Origin: an uncultured Clostridia bacterium
Lineage (GTDB): Bacteria > Bacillota > Clostridia > Oscillospirales > Oscillospiraceae
Length of the DNA stretch: 12,195 bases
Direction of reading: 5' to 3'
Assembly: GCA_946619065.1 (NCBI GenBank)
Contig: CAMOLY010000022.1
Coordinates: 1-12,195, forward strand
How positions within the stretch are numbered: position 1 is the stretch's first letter; every line of letters starts with the position of its first letter. The position numbers and the translations under genes were made by a program. Below, piece by piece: positions 1 through 7,063 of this stretch. The notes under the pieces are model-generated. The model made no database searches. It was not told the origin of the DNA and was given only the letters and a program-made list of their open reading frames with translations.

Positions 1-560
1 ATCCGGACTTCGGGACCCAGTTTTCCACCTATGCCGTCCCGAAAATCGCGGGTGAGATCCGGCGTTTTCTGCGGGACGACGGAGCGGTCAAGGTCAGCCG
101 GACGCTCAAGGAGCGGTCAGGGAAGATCGCCGCCGCGCGGCAGACGCTGATCGGCCGCTTGGGCAGAGAGCCGAGCCTGTCCGAGCTTTCCGATCTGCTG
201 GGGCTGGAGCCGGAGGAGATCGCGGAGGCGGAAAACGCGTCTCTGGCGGTGGAGTCGATTCAGCAGGAGAGCGGGGAAACCGGTCTTGCGCTGGAGGACC
301 TGCTCTCCGCTGCCCCGATGGAGGAGACGATCGTGGAGCGTCTGGATCTGCGCCGGGCGCTGGCGGAGCTTCCGGAGCGGGAGCGCAGGGTCATTTTGCT
401 GCGCTACGACCACGGCCTGACGCAGGACCGGGCCGCAAAGCTGCTGGGTGTCTCCCAGGTGCAGGTCTCCCGGCTGGAAAAAAAGGCCCTGACAAAGCTG
501 CGGACGCTGCTGTATCCCGAGCTCTGCGGGGATCCGCCCAAAGCCGGCACGCTGCGCTGA
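1..560 (+). CDS. sigF: Sporulation RNA polymerase sigma factor, SigF-like (5' end outside window)
   Basis: Open frame entering from the left edge (first full codon at 3) and ending in TGA at 558-560; 185 codons are visible. SigF-family proteins are about 250 residues, so roughly 65 N-terminal residues lie outside. Visible parts are the end of region 2 (FSTYAVPKIAGEIRRFLRDD), then VKVSR, a region 3 segment, and a region 4 helix-turn-helix with TQDRAAKLLGVSQVQVSRLE. The DDG.VKVSR..KE sequence fits SigF better than SigG, which normally reads RDNNPIRVSR there. In the family, SigF directs RNA polymerase in the forespore and is held inactive by SpoIIAB. The spoIIAA-spoIIAB partners would be expected to the left. 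A short tail after region 4 (residues LYPELC to GTLR) is unlike Bacillus SigF. No terminator follows, because the convergent clp gene stops one base away. SigG or SigB remains a minor alternative. Confidence 0.85.
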   Translation, partial: PDFGTQFSTYAVPKIAGEIRRFLRDDGAVKVSRTLKERSGKIAAARQTLIGRLGREPSLSELSDLLGLEPEEIAEAENASLAVESIQQESGETGLALEDLLSAAPMEETIVERLDLRRALAELPERERRVILLRYDHGLTQDRAAKLLGVSQVQVSRLEKKALTKLRTLLYPELCGDPPKAGTLR

Positions 561-561
561 G

Positions 562-2292
562 TCAGAACATCATGGCCCGCGGCCGCTGCGCGCTGGGATT
601 CCGGAAACGGATCTCCCCGTCCCGGCAGTCCAGCTCCGTGTAGACCGCTCCGCGCAGCAGCAGCTCGGCGAGGGGTCCCTCCACAAGCTCCTGAATGCGG
701 TGCCGCACGCCCCGCGCCCCGGCGGGATCCCCGACGCCTGCCCGGGCGAGCAGGGCTGCGGGATTGCCCCGGACCGTGACACGGAGCCCCTGCCGTGCGG
801 CCAGATCCAGAGCGGCGCGAAGCTGCCGCTCCGCGATTTCGGCCAGTACCGTCTCCCCCAGCGGACGAAGGCGGACGATCGCGTCCATCCGGCCCAACAG
901 CTCCGGCGCAAACCGGCTTTCCAGCCTGCCGCGCGGATCCTCAGACCGCCCGAAGCCGGGCGAGGCCTTGCACCCGTCCTCTCCCGCGTTCGAGGTCATC
1001 ACAACGAGGGTATTCCGGAAGTCGGCCGTTCTGCCCTGGCTGTCCGTGAGCCGCCCGTCCTCCAGAATCTGCAGCAGCAGAGCCAGGACCTCCCGGTTTG
1101 CCTTTTCCAGTTCGTCGAAGAGCACCAGACTGTACGGCTTTTCCCGGACCCGCTCGGTGAGCTCACCGCCCTCGCCGTGGCCCACATAGCCGGGCGGCGC
1201 GCCGATCAGCCGGGAGGCAGTGTGTTCCTGAGAAAACTCCGACATGTCCAGGCGGATCATCGCATCTGGACTGCCGTAGACTGCGGCGGCGAGAGCCTTG
1301 CAAAGGGCGGTCTTTCCCACGCCGCTGGGTCCGGTCAGCAAAATGGCTGCGGATGGGCGGCTCCCGTCGCAGAGCCCGGAGCGCCCGCGCCGCACCGCCG
1401 CGGCCAGCACACGGATGGCCGCATCCTGCCCGAGCACGGCCCGGGAGAGTACCGCCTCCAACCCGAGCAGGGCTGCGCGTTCGCCGTCGCACAGACGCTC
1501 GAGCGGGATCCCGGTTCGCCTGTGGACGGTTGCCGCCACCGCCTCCCGATCCACTGCGCCGCGCCGTCCGCCCAGGCTGACTGCGGCTGCGCTTTCGTCG
1601 ATCAGATCGATCGAGACGTCCGGCTGGCTTTTCGTCGGCAGATAGCGTCCGCTCAGGTCGATTGCTGCCTCCAGCGCCTCCGGGAGAATCCGCACGCAGT
1701 GGTGCCGCTCGAGGGCGGAGCGAAGGCTCTGCAAAATGCACAGCGTCTGGGTCCGGTCTGTCGGCTCAATCCGGATCCTGCGAAACCTGCGGTCCAGCGC
1801 GGCGTCTCCGGCAACCCGTTTTCGGTATTCCTCATCTGTTGTCGCGCCGATGATCTGCACGCGGCCCCGGCCGAGCGCCGGCTTGAGGATATTCGCCGCG
1901 TCAATTGCGCCATCTGCGCCGCCCGCACCCATGATGGTGTGCATCTCGTCAATAAAGAGGATCACGTTTCCGTCCTGCTCTGCTTCCGCCAGCAGGGCGC
2001 GGACGCGCTCCTCAAATTCTCCGCGGTATTTTGTGCCGGCGACCAGCCCTGCCATATTCAGACTGTACAGCCGCTTGTTCCGCAGGCAGACCGGGACCTG
2101 TCCGCGCAAAAGCAGACCGGCGAAGGCCTCTACAATCGCGGTTTTGCCCACCCCGGGCGGTCCGACAAGGGCAGGACTGTTCTTCTGCCGCCTGCAAAGA
2201 ATGTACAGAAGCTCCTGCAGCTCGGTCTCCCGGCAGAGCACCGGGTCCTTCGGCTCCCGCATCGGAACCGCAAACTGATCCAGAATTCGCAT
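562..2292 (-). CDS. Clp/Hsp100 AAA+ ATPase lacking N-terminal and middle domains
   Basis: A 576-residue double AAA+ unfoldase of the ClpA/ClpC/ClpE group. D1 starts almost at residue 1 (ILDQF). D1 has Walker A GPPGVGKT (44-51), pore loop KYRG (88-91), Walker B ending IDE (114-116) and an arginine finger region (D167-R168-R169-F170). D2 has Walker A GPSGVGKT (321-328), pore loop GYVG (368-371), Walker B LVLFDE (389-394), sensor-1 N435 and a GARGVRH sensor-2 near the C terminus. The P-G-F at 445-447 sits where ClpC/ClpA carry the IGL/VGF loop that docks on ClpP, so pairing with ClpP is likely (inference). Typical ClpC is about 810 residues. Here the adaptor-binding N domain and the coiled-coil M domain are both absent. 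ATG at 2292 is chosen because AAGGAGAG precedes it at suitable spacing and it matches the D1 boundary; the in-frame ATG at 2337 has no good site. The open frame runs on much further upstream but that part is not coding. Substrate is unknown. Confidence 0.88.
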   Translation of the reverse strand: MRILDQFAVPMREPKDPVLCRETELQELLYILCRRQKNSPALVGPPGVGKTAIVEAFAGLLLRGQVPVCLRNKRLYSLNMAGLVAGTKYRGEFEERVRALLAEAEQDGNVILFIDEMHTIMGAGGADGAIDAANILKPALGRGRVQIIGATTDEEYRKRVAGDAALDRRFRRIRIEPTDRTQTLCILQSLRSALERHHCVRILPEALEAAIDLSGRYLPTKSQPDVSIDLIDESAAAVSLGGRRGAVDREAVAATVHRRTGIPLERLCDGERAALLGLEAVLSRAVLGQDAAIRVLAAAVRRGRSGLCDGSRPSAAILLTGPSGVGKTALCKALAAAVYGSPDAMIRLDMSEFSQEHTASRLIGAPPGYVGHGEGGELTERVREKPYSLVLFDELEKANREVLALLLQILEDGRLTDSQGRTADFRNTLVVMTSNAGEDGCKASPGFGRSEDPRGRLESRFAPELLGRMDAIVRLRPLGETVLAEIAERQLRAALDLAARQGLRVTVRGNPAALLARAGVGDPAGARGVRHRIQELVEGPLAELLLRGAVYTELDCRDGEIRFRNPSAQRPRAMMF

Positions 2293-2392
2293 CGGTATCT
2301 CTCCTTCCGCATTTTCTGCGGAGATTGTCGCCCGCATTTCACCGCGGCATACCCAAAAGCCAAAAATTTTCAAATAATTCAGAATTAACCTA

Positions 2393-2420
2393 TTGCATTT
2401 TTGCAAGTTTCTGTTATGAT
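2393..2420 (+). promoter_or_regulatory. Sigma-A promoter with extended -10 for the ferredoxin gene
   Basis: TTGCAT (2393-2398) and TATGAT (2415-2420) are separated by 16 bp. A TG dinucleotide one base before the -10 (2412-2413) makes an extended -10. Start of transcription is expected near 2426-2428, about 40 bases before the ferredoxin ATG. The surrounding AT-rich stretch contrasts with the GC-rich genes. Transcription of the divergent clp gene must also start between 2293 and about 2400, but I see only a weak candidate there (TTGAAA, 16 bp, TATGCC on the minus strand) and do not call it. Confidence 0.75.
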
Positions 2421-2466
2421 AAGTCTGCAGTAAGAAAGCAACCACCCAACATAAGGAGGAACAACT

Positions 2467-2643
2467 ATGGCTTATACGATCAATGCGGAAGCTTGCCTGA
2501 AGTGCGGCACCTGTGCGGACACCTGCCCCCTCGGCATCATCACCGAAGCCGAAGAGAGCTATGTCATCGACGCGGATCAGTGCGTGGAGTGCGGCTCCTG
2601 CGCCGGTTCCTGCCCGGTCGAAGCGATCTCGATTAAGGAGTAA
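2467..2643 (+). CDS. Small 2[4Fe-4S] ferredoxin
   Basis: A 58-codon gene starting ATG at 2467 and ending TAA at 2641-2643. It has two cluster-binding motifs, CLKCGTCADTCP and CVECGSCAGSCP, each CxxCxxCxxxCP, separated by a short linker. This is the clostridial bacterial ferredoxin pattern: the protein carries low-potential electrons between oxidoreductases in the cytoplasm. Length matches the family (about 55-60 residues), and the start MAYTI resembles known clostridial ferredoxins. A strong site, AAGGAGGA at 2453-2460, sits six bases before the ATG. The gene has its own promoter just upstream and a strong hairpin just after, so it is probably a monocistronic, highly expressed unit. Its redox partner is not encoded in this window. 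Confidence 0.95.
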   Translation: MAYTINAEACLKCGTCADTCPLGIITEAEESYVIDADQCVECGSCAGSCPVEAISIKE

Positions 2644-2653
2644 TCCGAAACAC

Positions 2654-2690
2654 AAAGGGGTCTGTGCCGTGGCACAGACCCCTTTCTTAT
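2654..2690 (+). terminator. Hairpin terminator after the ferredoxin gene
   Basis: A perfect 15-bp inverted repeat (2654-2668 with 2671-2685, AAAGGGGTCTGTGCC and its complement) lies eleven bases after the ferredoxin stop. The 3' arm ends in TTT and is followed by CTTAT, so the U tract is short and interrupted. Some readthrough into the trmN6-like gene at 2739 is possible, since no separate promoter for that gene is evident. Confidence 0.85.
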
Positions 2691-2738
2691 CCTGCGGCGA
2701 AGCGCCGCGGCGAAAACTGCGCAAAGGCAGGCGATTGT

Positions 2739-3467
2739 GTGAATCCGGAGTTCTTTCGCGGAAACCTGATATTTCTGCAGTCCGACCGTCTGTTCCGTCT
2801 CGGAACCGATGCGATGGTGCTGGCCGATTTTGCGCAGATTCCCTCCGGCGCGGCGGTCTGCGACCTCTGCGCGGGGACCGGCGCGGTCGGCCTGCTTCTG
2901 CTGGCAGCGGACCCCGCCCGGTCCGTGACCGCGGTGGAGCTCCAGGCGGAGGCCTGCGCCGTGATGGAGCGGACCGCCGCTGAAAACGATCTCGGAGATT
3001 CGTTCCGGATCGTCTGCGCCGATCTGCGGGAATACCGGTCGGCCCTGCCCCACGGCGCGTTCCGCCATGTGGTCTGCAACCCGCCCTATGATCCCGTCGC
3101 CGCCGGCTTTGCGCCGGAAAACCGGGCTGTGGCCATTGCCCGCACGGAGCTGTGCTGCACGCTGGATGATGCGGCCTCTGCCGCGGCCTGGCTCCTGACC
3201 ACCGGCGGCAGCCTGGATCTGGTCTACCGACCGGAGCGCCTGACCGATCTGCTCTGCGTCCTGCGGGCGCGGAAGCTGGAGCCGAAACGGCTGCGCTTTG
3301 TCCGCCACAGCCCCGGCAAAGCCCCGTCCCTTGTCCTGGTCCGCGCGGTCTCCGGCGGGAAACCCGGCCTGCGGGTGGAGCCGGAGCTGGTCCTGCACGG
3401 GGCGGACGGGAGCGAAACCGAAGCATACCGAAGAATCTATCACCTGGATTCCGCGTCGGAATCCTGA
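2739..3467 (+). CDS. TrmN6/YabB-like tRNA (adenine-N6) methyltransferase family protein
   Basis: A 242-residue class I SAM-dependent methyltransferase. The SAM-binding loop is DLCAGTGAVGL (42-52), the acidic ribose contact lies in AVELQ (65-69), and the catalytic NPPY is at 114-117, typical of N6-adenine methyltransferases. The N-terminal context FRLGTDAMVLADFA is the signature of the TrmN6 (YfiC/YabB) family, whose E. coli member modifies A37 of tRNA1(Val). The exact substrate in Firmicutes is less certain. The start is GTG at 2739, with AAAGGCAGG at 2723-2731. The longer reading frame back to GTG 2664 begins inside the ferredoxin terminator and is rejected. A 6-bp GC hairpin (2694-2708) precedes the ribosome binding site. 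rsmI follows after 12 bases, the same pairing as yabB and yabC in Bacillus, which supports the call. Confidence 0.85.
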   Translation: MNPEFFRGNLIFLQSDRLFRLGTDAMVLADFAQIPSGAAVCDLCAGTGAVGLLLLAADPARSVTAVELQAEACAVMERTAAENDLGDSFRIVCADLREYRSALPHGAFRHVVCNPPYDPVAAGFAPENRAVAIARTELCCTLDDAASAAAWLLTTGGSLDLVYRPERLTDLLCVLRARKLEPKRLRFVRHSPGKAPSLVLVRAVSGGKPGLRVEPELVLHGADGSETEAYRRIYHLDSASES

Positions 3468-3479
3468 AAGGAATCAACT

Positions 3480-4310
3480 ATGTCCGGAATCCTGTACCTG
3501 GTCCCCACGCCCATCGGCAATCTGGGGGACATTTCCAGGCGCGCCGCCGAGACGCTGGCAGCCGTGGACTTTATTGCCGCCGAGGATACCCGCGTCTCCG
3601 TGAAGCTCCTCAACCATTTGGACGTCAAAAAGCCGCTGGTCAGCTACCATGAGCACAACCAGCGGGAGAGCGGGCCGAAGATTGTGGAGCGTCTGCTGGC
3701 GGGGGAGAGCTGCGCCCTGGTCACTGACGCCGGCAGCCCGGCGATCTCCGACCCCGGGGAGGGCCTGGTCCGGCTCTGCGCCGAGGCGGGCGTCCCGGTC
3801 TGCGCAATTCCCGGCCCCTGCGCCGCCATCACAGCGCTGAGCGTTTCCGGCCTGCCCACCGGCCGTTTCGCCTTCGAGGGCTTTCTGCCCGCCCAGAAAA
3901 AAGAGCGCCGCCAGCGGCTGGAAGCGCTGGCGGGGGAGGAACGCACGATGATCTTCTATGAGGCGCCCCATCATCTGCGCCAGACCCTGGCGGATCTGGC
4001 CTCGGCCTTCGGTGGGGCTCGGAAAATCTCTCTTTGCCGGGAGCTGACAAAGCTGCATGAGGAAATTGCCCGGATGACGCTGGCGGAGGCGGTCTCCCAC
4101 TACGCGGAAACCGAGCCCCGGGGAGAATACGTCCTCATCGTTGCCGGCGCGGAGGAGCGGACCGAGCCTGTCAGCCTTGAAGACGGGGTGGCCCGCACCC
4201 GCGCGCTGATGGAATCCGGCCTGCGGGTCAAGGACGCCGCCAAACAGGCGGCGGAGGAGACCGGCATCCCCAAAAACAAGCTCTACGCCGCGGTGATTTC
4301 CGAAGAATGA
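3480..4310 (+). CDS. rsmI: 16S rRNA (cytidine-1402 2'-O)-methyltransferase RsmI
   Basis: A 276-residue member of the tetrapyrrole methylase fold. It has VPTPIGNLGD (8-17) at the N terminus, EDTR (35-38), the SAM-pocket motif TDAGSPAISDPG (82-93) and PGPCA (111-115). A family FYEAPHH segment follows in the middle of the protein. RsmI methylates the ribose of C1402 in the decoding centre of 16S rRNA. Length agrees with the family (about 280-290). AAAGGA overlapping the trmN6 stop codon serves as ribosome binding site, with ATG at 3480, so the two genes are almost certainly cotranscribed and probably translationally linked. The C-terminal segment RVKDAAKQAAEETGIPKNKL is the small helix-turn-helix-like tail usual in RsmI. 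Confidence 0.96.
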   Translation: MSGILYLVPTPIGNLGDISRRAAETLAAVDFIAAEDTRVSVKLLNHLDVKKPLVSYHEHNQRESGPKIVERLLAGESCALVTDAGSPAISDPGEGLVRLCAEAGVPVCAIPGPCAAITALSVSGLPTGRFAFEGFLPAQKKERRQRLEALAGEERTMIFYEAPHHLRQTLADLASAFGGARKISLCRELTKLHEEIARMTLAEAVSHYAETEPRGEYVLIVAGAEERTEPVSLEDGVARTRALMESGLRVKDAAKQAAEETGIPKNKLYAAVISEE

Positions 4311-4315
4311 TGACT

Positions 4316-4345
4316 GGGGCGTCGAGGCTTTTGCCTCGACGCCCC
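4316..4345. terminator. Stem-loop between convergent rsmI and the rRNA methyltransferase gene
   Basis: A perfect 13-bp stem (4316-4328 with 4333-4345, GGGGCGTCGAGGC and its complement) with a TTTT loop fills the 40-bp gap between two convergent genes. Neither side has a proper U tract after the stem. It probably acts in both directions as a weak terminator or RNA 3' end stabiliser. Confidence 0.65.
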
Positions 4346-4350
4346 AAAAC

Positions 4351-5535
4351 TTACCGATCCTGCACCTGCAGGATATAGCCCTTCAGATACCAGCTCTGCT
4401 CGGCGTTGAGGGCGGCGGGGTGATCCCGCGCCTGCATCAGCGTCTCGATCAGGCGGACGGTCCGTCCGCAGTCGGCTGCGGCGTCGCGGAGCATCCCCAG
4501 GAACAGCTCCGGCGTCATAAACTGGCTGCAGGAGCAGCTCACCAAAAAGCCGCCGTCCTCTGCCAGCTTCATACAGCGCAGATTCAGCTCCTTGTAGCCC
4601 CGGTAGGCGGCTTCAAGGGCTTTTTTATTCTTGGCGAAGGCGGGCGGGTCGCAGATGACGAGCCCGAACTTTTTTCCCTGGTCCGCGTATTCCTTGACCA
4701 GGTCGAAGACGTTCGCTTCCGTCGTCGTGATGCGGCCGGAGACGCCGTTCAGCTCCGCGTTCTGCCGGAGCATGTCCAGGGCCTCCGCGGAGACGTCCAC
4801 GGCCTCGACGGAGTCTGCCCCGTAGAGGGCCGCATGGATCGCGAAGCCGCCGGTGTGAGAGCAGAGATCGAGAACGGTCCTGCCCGCGCAATAGGGCCGG
4901 ATGCGGCCCCGGTTCTCCTGCTGGTCCAGGAAGTGGCCGGTTTTCTGCCCGTGGGGGATGTCCACCAGCATCCGCGCCTCGTGCTCCAGGATCTCCACCC
5001 GTTCCGGGACGGAGCCCAGGACGCAGCCGGTGATCTGCGGCAGCCCCTCCTTCTCGCGGACCGGCACGTCGTCCCGCTCATAGATCCCCTTCGGGGCAAA
5101 GATCGCGGCGAGGCAGTCGATCACGGTCTGCTTCCAGCGCTCCATGCCGAGACTGACGATCTGGAAGGAGAGATAGTCCCCGAATTTGTCCACGGTCAGC
5201 CCCGGCAGACCGTCGGAATCCCCGAAGACGACGCGGCAGGCGTTGGAAAAGCTGAGCCCCTTCCGATATTCCCAGGCCCGCTGGATCCTTCTGCGGAAGA
5301 AGGCCGCGTCGATCACCTCGTCCGGGTCGCGGCTGAGCAGGCGCACGGTGATCCGGGAGGCCCCGTTGAAAAAGCCCCAGGCGAGGAAGCGCTCCCGGCT
5401 GTCGATCACCCGGACGACGTCACCGTCCTTGCAGACCTCGTCCACCCAGTCGATCTCGTTGTCAAAGATCCACAGGCTGCCGTTCCGGATATCCTGCTCC
5501 TCGCCTTTGCGAAGGCAGACCTGTCCGTTTTCCAT
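4351..5535 (-). CDS. RlmI/RlmK-type 23S rRNA methyltransferase (COG1092)
   Basis: A 394-residue protein with an N-terminal PUA RNA-binding domain (about 1-75), a middle domain, the family signature GQKTGHFL (196-203), SAM motif VLDLCSHTGGFA (221-232), CDPPAFAK (295-302) and a cysteine-rich SCSCSQFM (333-340). E. coli RlmI (396 residues) makes m5C1962 in 23S rRNA; related proteins modify other 23S sites, so specificity is inferred. The start is ATG at 5535, whose first base is the last base of the galE stop codon (TGATG). This start also coincides with the expected PUA domain beginning (MENGQVCLRKGEE). The frame extends 26 codons further into galE, but those residues are low-complexity arginine-rich and non-coding. 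It has no promoter of its own and is likely translated by coupling with galE. Confidence 0.9.
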   Translation of the reverse strand: MENGQVCLRKGEEQDIRNGSLWIFDNEIDWVDEVCKDGDVVRVIDSRERFLAWGFFNGASRITVRLLSRDPDEVIDAAFFRRRIQRAWEYRKGLSFSNACRVVFGDSDGLPGLTVDKFGDYLSFQIVSLGMERWKQTVIDCLAAIFAPKGIYERDDVPVREKEGLPQITGCVLGSVPERVEILEHEARMLVDIPHGQKTGHFLDQQENRGRIRPYCAGRTVLDLCSHTGGFAIHAALYGADSVEAVDVSAEALDMLRQNAELNGVSGRITTTEANVFDLVKEYADQGKKFGLVICDPPAFAKNKKALEAAYRGYKELNLRCMKLAEDGGFLVSCSCSQFMTPELFLGMLRDAAADCGRTVRLIETLMQARDHPAALNAEQSWYLKGYILQVQDR

Positions 5536-6542
5536 CAGCCTTCCCCGTTCCGGGTGACGATGAAGTGCCAGGCGTCCCGGCACATGTCGTCCACGGTCTT
5601 CTCGGCGGCCCAATGCAGCTCCGCGTGAGCCCGGGTGGGGTTGGCGAAAACCTCCGCCAGATCACCGTCCCGGCGTGAGCCGATCACATAGTTGACGGGG
5701 ACGTTGTTGACCTTCTGGAAGGAATGGACCAGCTCCAGCACGGAGACGCCGTCGCCGGTGCCCAGGTTGAAGGCCTCGGCGCCGGGGTGATCCTTCGCGT
5801 ATTCCAGCGCGGAGAGATGTCCCTTCGCCAGATCCACCACGTGCAGATAGTCCCGCAGGCAGGTGCCGTCCCGGGTGGGATAGTCGTCTCCGAAGATCGT
5901 GAGCTTGGGCAGCTGTCCGGCGGCAACCCGGGCCACATAGGGCATCAGGTTGTTGGGGATGCCGTTCGGATCGTCTCCCAGCAGGCCGGATTCGTGGGCG
6001 CCGATCGGATTGAAGTACCGCAGCAGCACCGCGGAGAAGCCCGGATTGGCGGCGCAGTAGTCCCGCAGGATCTGCTCGATCATCACCTTGGTCCAGCCGT
6101 AGGGGTTGGTGGCGGAGGTGTCCATGTCTTCGGTGTAGGGGCACTTGTTTTTGGGTCCGTAGACCGTGGCCGAGGAGGAGAAGACAATCTTTTTGCATCC
6201 GTGCCGCTCCATGGTCTCCAGCAGGGTCAGGGTGGTGTCCAGATTGTTGCGATAGTAGCGCAGGGGGATCCGGACGCTCTCGCCCACCGCCTTGAGCCCG
6301 GCGAAGTGGATCACCGCGTCGATCTGGTTTTCCGCGAAGACCTGCTCCAGCGCTTCGCCGTCGGCCACGTCGATGGGGTAGACCTTGGGCATTTTACCGG
6401 TGATCCGGGCAATCCGCTCCGGCACGTCCCGGCTGGCGTTGAAAAAGTTGTCGGCGATGATCACGTCATAGCCCGCGTTCAAAAGTTCCACACAGGTGTG
6501 GGAGCCGATGTATCCGGCTCCTCCGGTGACTAAAATCTGCAT
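5535..6542 (-). CDS. galE: UDP-glucose 4-epimerase
   Basis: A 335-residue extended short-chain dehydrogenase. The NAD-binding TGGAGYIGS (6-14) begins the Rossmann fold, SSSATVYG (122-129) contains the catalytic Ser/Thr region, and Y148-x-x-x-K152 (YGWTK) is the catalytic pair. Family sequences RYFNPIGAH, RDGTCLRDYLHVVDLA and RRDGDLAE follow. GalE interconverts UDP-glucose and UDP-galactose for galactose use and for cell-surface polysaccharide precursors, in the cytoplasm. Length matches the family (about 330-340). The ribosome binding site is GGAGGGAG, seven bases before ATG 6542. No other gal or glycan gene is adjacent; instead the gene is coupled to an rRNA methyltransferase. Confidence 0.97.
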   Translation of the reverse strand: MQILVTGGAGYIGSHTCVELLNAGYDVIIADNFFNASRDVPERIARITGKMPKVYPIDVADGEALEQVFAENQIDAVIHFAGLKAVGESVRIPLRYYRNNLDTTLTLLETMERHGCKKIVFSSSATVYGPKNKCPYTEDMDTSATNPYGWTKVMIEQILRDYCAANPGFSAVLLRYFNPIGAHESGLLGDDPNGIPNNLMPYVARVAAGQLPKLTIFGDDYPTRDGTCLRDYLHVVDLAKGHLSALEYAKDHPGAEAFNLGTGDGVSVLELVHSFQKVNNVPVNYVIGSRRDGDLAEVFANPTRAHAELHWAAEKTVDDMCRDAWHFIVTRNGEG

Positions 6543-6573
6543 ATTGCTCCCTCCGGTTTCTTGTTGTGCTCAA

Positions 6574-6602
6574 AGTGTATCACAAAGCGCTCGAAAACGC
6601 AA
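6574..6602 (-). promoter_or_regulatory. Probable sigma-A promoter for galE
   Basis: On the minus strand, TTGCGT (6597-6602) and TACACT (6574-6579) are 17 bp apart, and a TG one base before the -10 gives an extended -10. Both hexamers are imperfect. Transcription would start near 6567, giving a leader of about 25 bases. The divergent rpsF promoter begins about 50 bp away. Confidence 0.5.
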
Positions 6603-6653
6603 GGTGTACGGCAGAAATATCCCGCGAACCGAAGAAAAAAAGCAAAAAAGCAG

Positions 6654-6682
6654 TTGACAAACCGTCCGCTTTCCGTTAGAAT
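6654..6682 (+). promoter_or_regulatory. Sigma-A promoter for the rpsF-ssb-rpsR operon
   Basis: Consensus -35 TTGACA (6654-6659), a 17-bp spacer, and TAGAAT (6677-6682). This is a strong ribosomal-protein-type promoter, preceded by an A-rich tract (6631-6650) that could act as an UP element. The predicted start is near 6689, giving a leader of about 75 bases. Confidence 0.88.
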
Positions 6683-6708
6683 AATACGGCTTGCAAATAA
6701 GCAACAAT

Positions 6709-6753
6709 CCCCTTGCCGCCGAGGGATTCGGCGGCCGAAAGACCAAAAGGAGG
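6709..6753 (+). promoter_or_regulatory. Structured rpsF leader, candidate S6:S18-binding autoregulatory element
   Basis: A perfect 8-bp stem (6715-6722 with 6728-6735, GCCGCCGA and its complement) carries a five-base loop. On its 3' side comes CCGAAAGACC, and CCTT at 6711-6714 can pair with AAGG at 6747-6750, which is part of the Shine-Dalgarno sequence of rpsF. This gives two helices separated by a one-sided bulge that begins with CCG. Known rpsF leaders in many bacteria contain a bulged-CCG element bound by the S6:S18 complex. The resemblance and the masking of the ribosome binding site are inferred by hand folding only. Confidence 0.5.
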
Positions 6754-6764
6754 TGCAACAAAAC

Positions 6765-7061
6765 ATGGCAAAGATTTCCGCCAAGTACGAGGTTCTCTAC
6801 ATCATCGATCCCGACCTGGGTGAAGAGGGTATTGCAGCGCTCGTAGAAAAGTTCAAGGCATTGGTGGAGGCTGAGGGCACTCTGACGAACCTGGAAGAGC
6901 AGGGTAAGCGCCGTCTGGCTTATCTGATCAACGACAAGCCCGAAGGTTACTACGTTCTGATGAACTTCGAGAGCAATCCCGCGCTTCCCGCCGAACTCGA
7001 CCGCGTGTTCAAGATCACCGAAGGCATCATGCGTTCTCTGATCACCGTCGTGGAGGAGTAA
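6765..7061 (+). CDS. rpsF: 30S ribosomal protein S6
   Basis: A 98-residue S6 protein (starting MAKISAKYEVLYIIDPDLGEE in the typical fashion, with the family YxLMNFE segment near residue 66 and a C-terminal I.R.LITVVEE). S6 binds 16S rRNA as a heterodimer with S18 on the platform of the small subunit. Length agrees with Firmicute S6 (about 95). The start is ATG 6765, with AAAAGGAGGTG at 6745-6755; upstream in-frame codons overlap the promoter and leader and are not coding. It is first in the conserved rpsF-ssb-rpsR operon, so the two platform partners are made from one transcript. Confidence 0.98.
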   Translation: MAKISAKYEVLYIIDPDLGEEGIAALVEKFKALVEAEGTLTNLEEQGKRRLAYLINDKPEGYYVLMNFESNPALPAELDRVFKITEGIMRSLITVVEE

Positions 7062-7063
7062 GC

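Noticed and set aside
700..2388. 562-residue plus-strand open frame opposite the Clp ATPase
   Set aside because: It is the antisense shadow of a GC-rich gene; no family features or ribosome binding site.
2293..3477. Continuous minus-strand open frame that would add 395 residues to the N terminus of the Clp ATPase
   Set aside because: The extension is low-complexity, Arg/Pro-rich, lies opposite the well-supported ferredoxin and methyltransferase genes, and the AAA+ similarity with a proper ribosome binding site starts at 2292.
4420..5628. 402-residue plus-strand open frame opposite the RlmI/RlmK-type methyltransferase
   Set aside because: Opposite strand of a gene with clear conserved motifs; composition is His/Asp/Arg-rich and no domain is visible.
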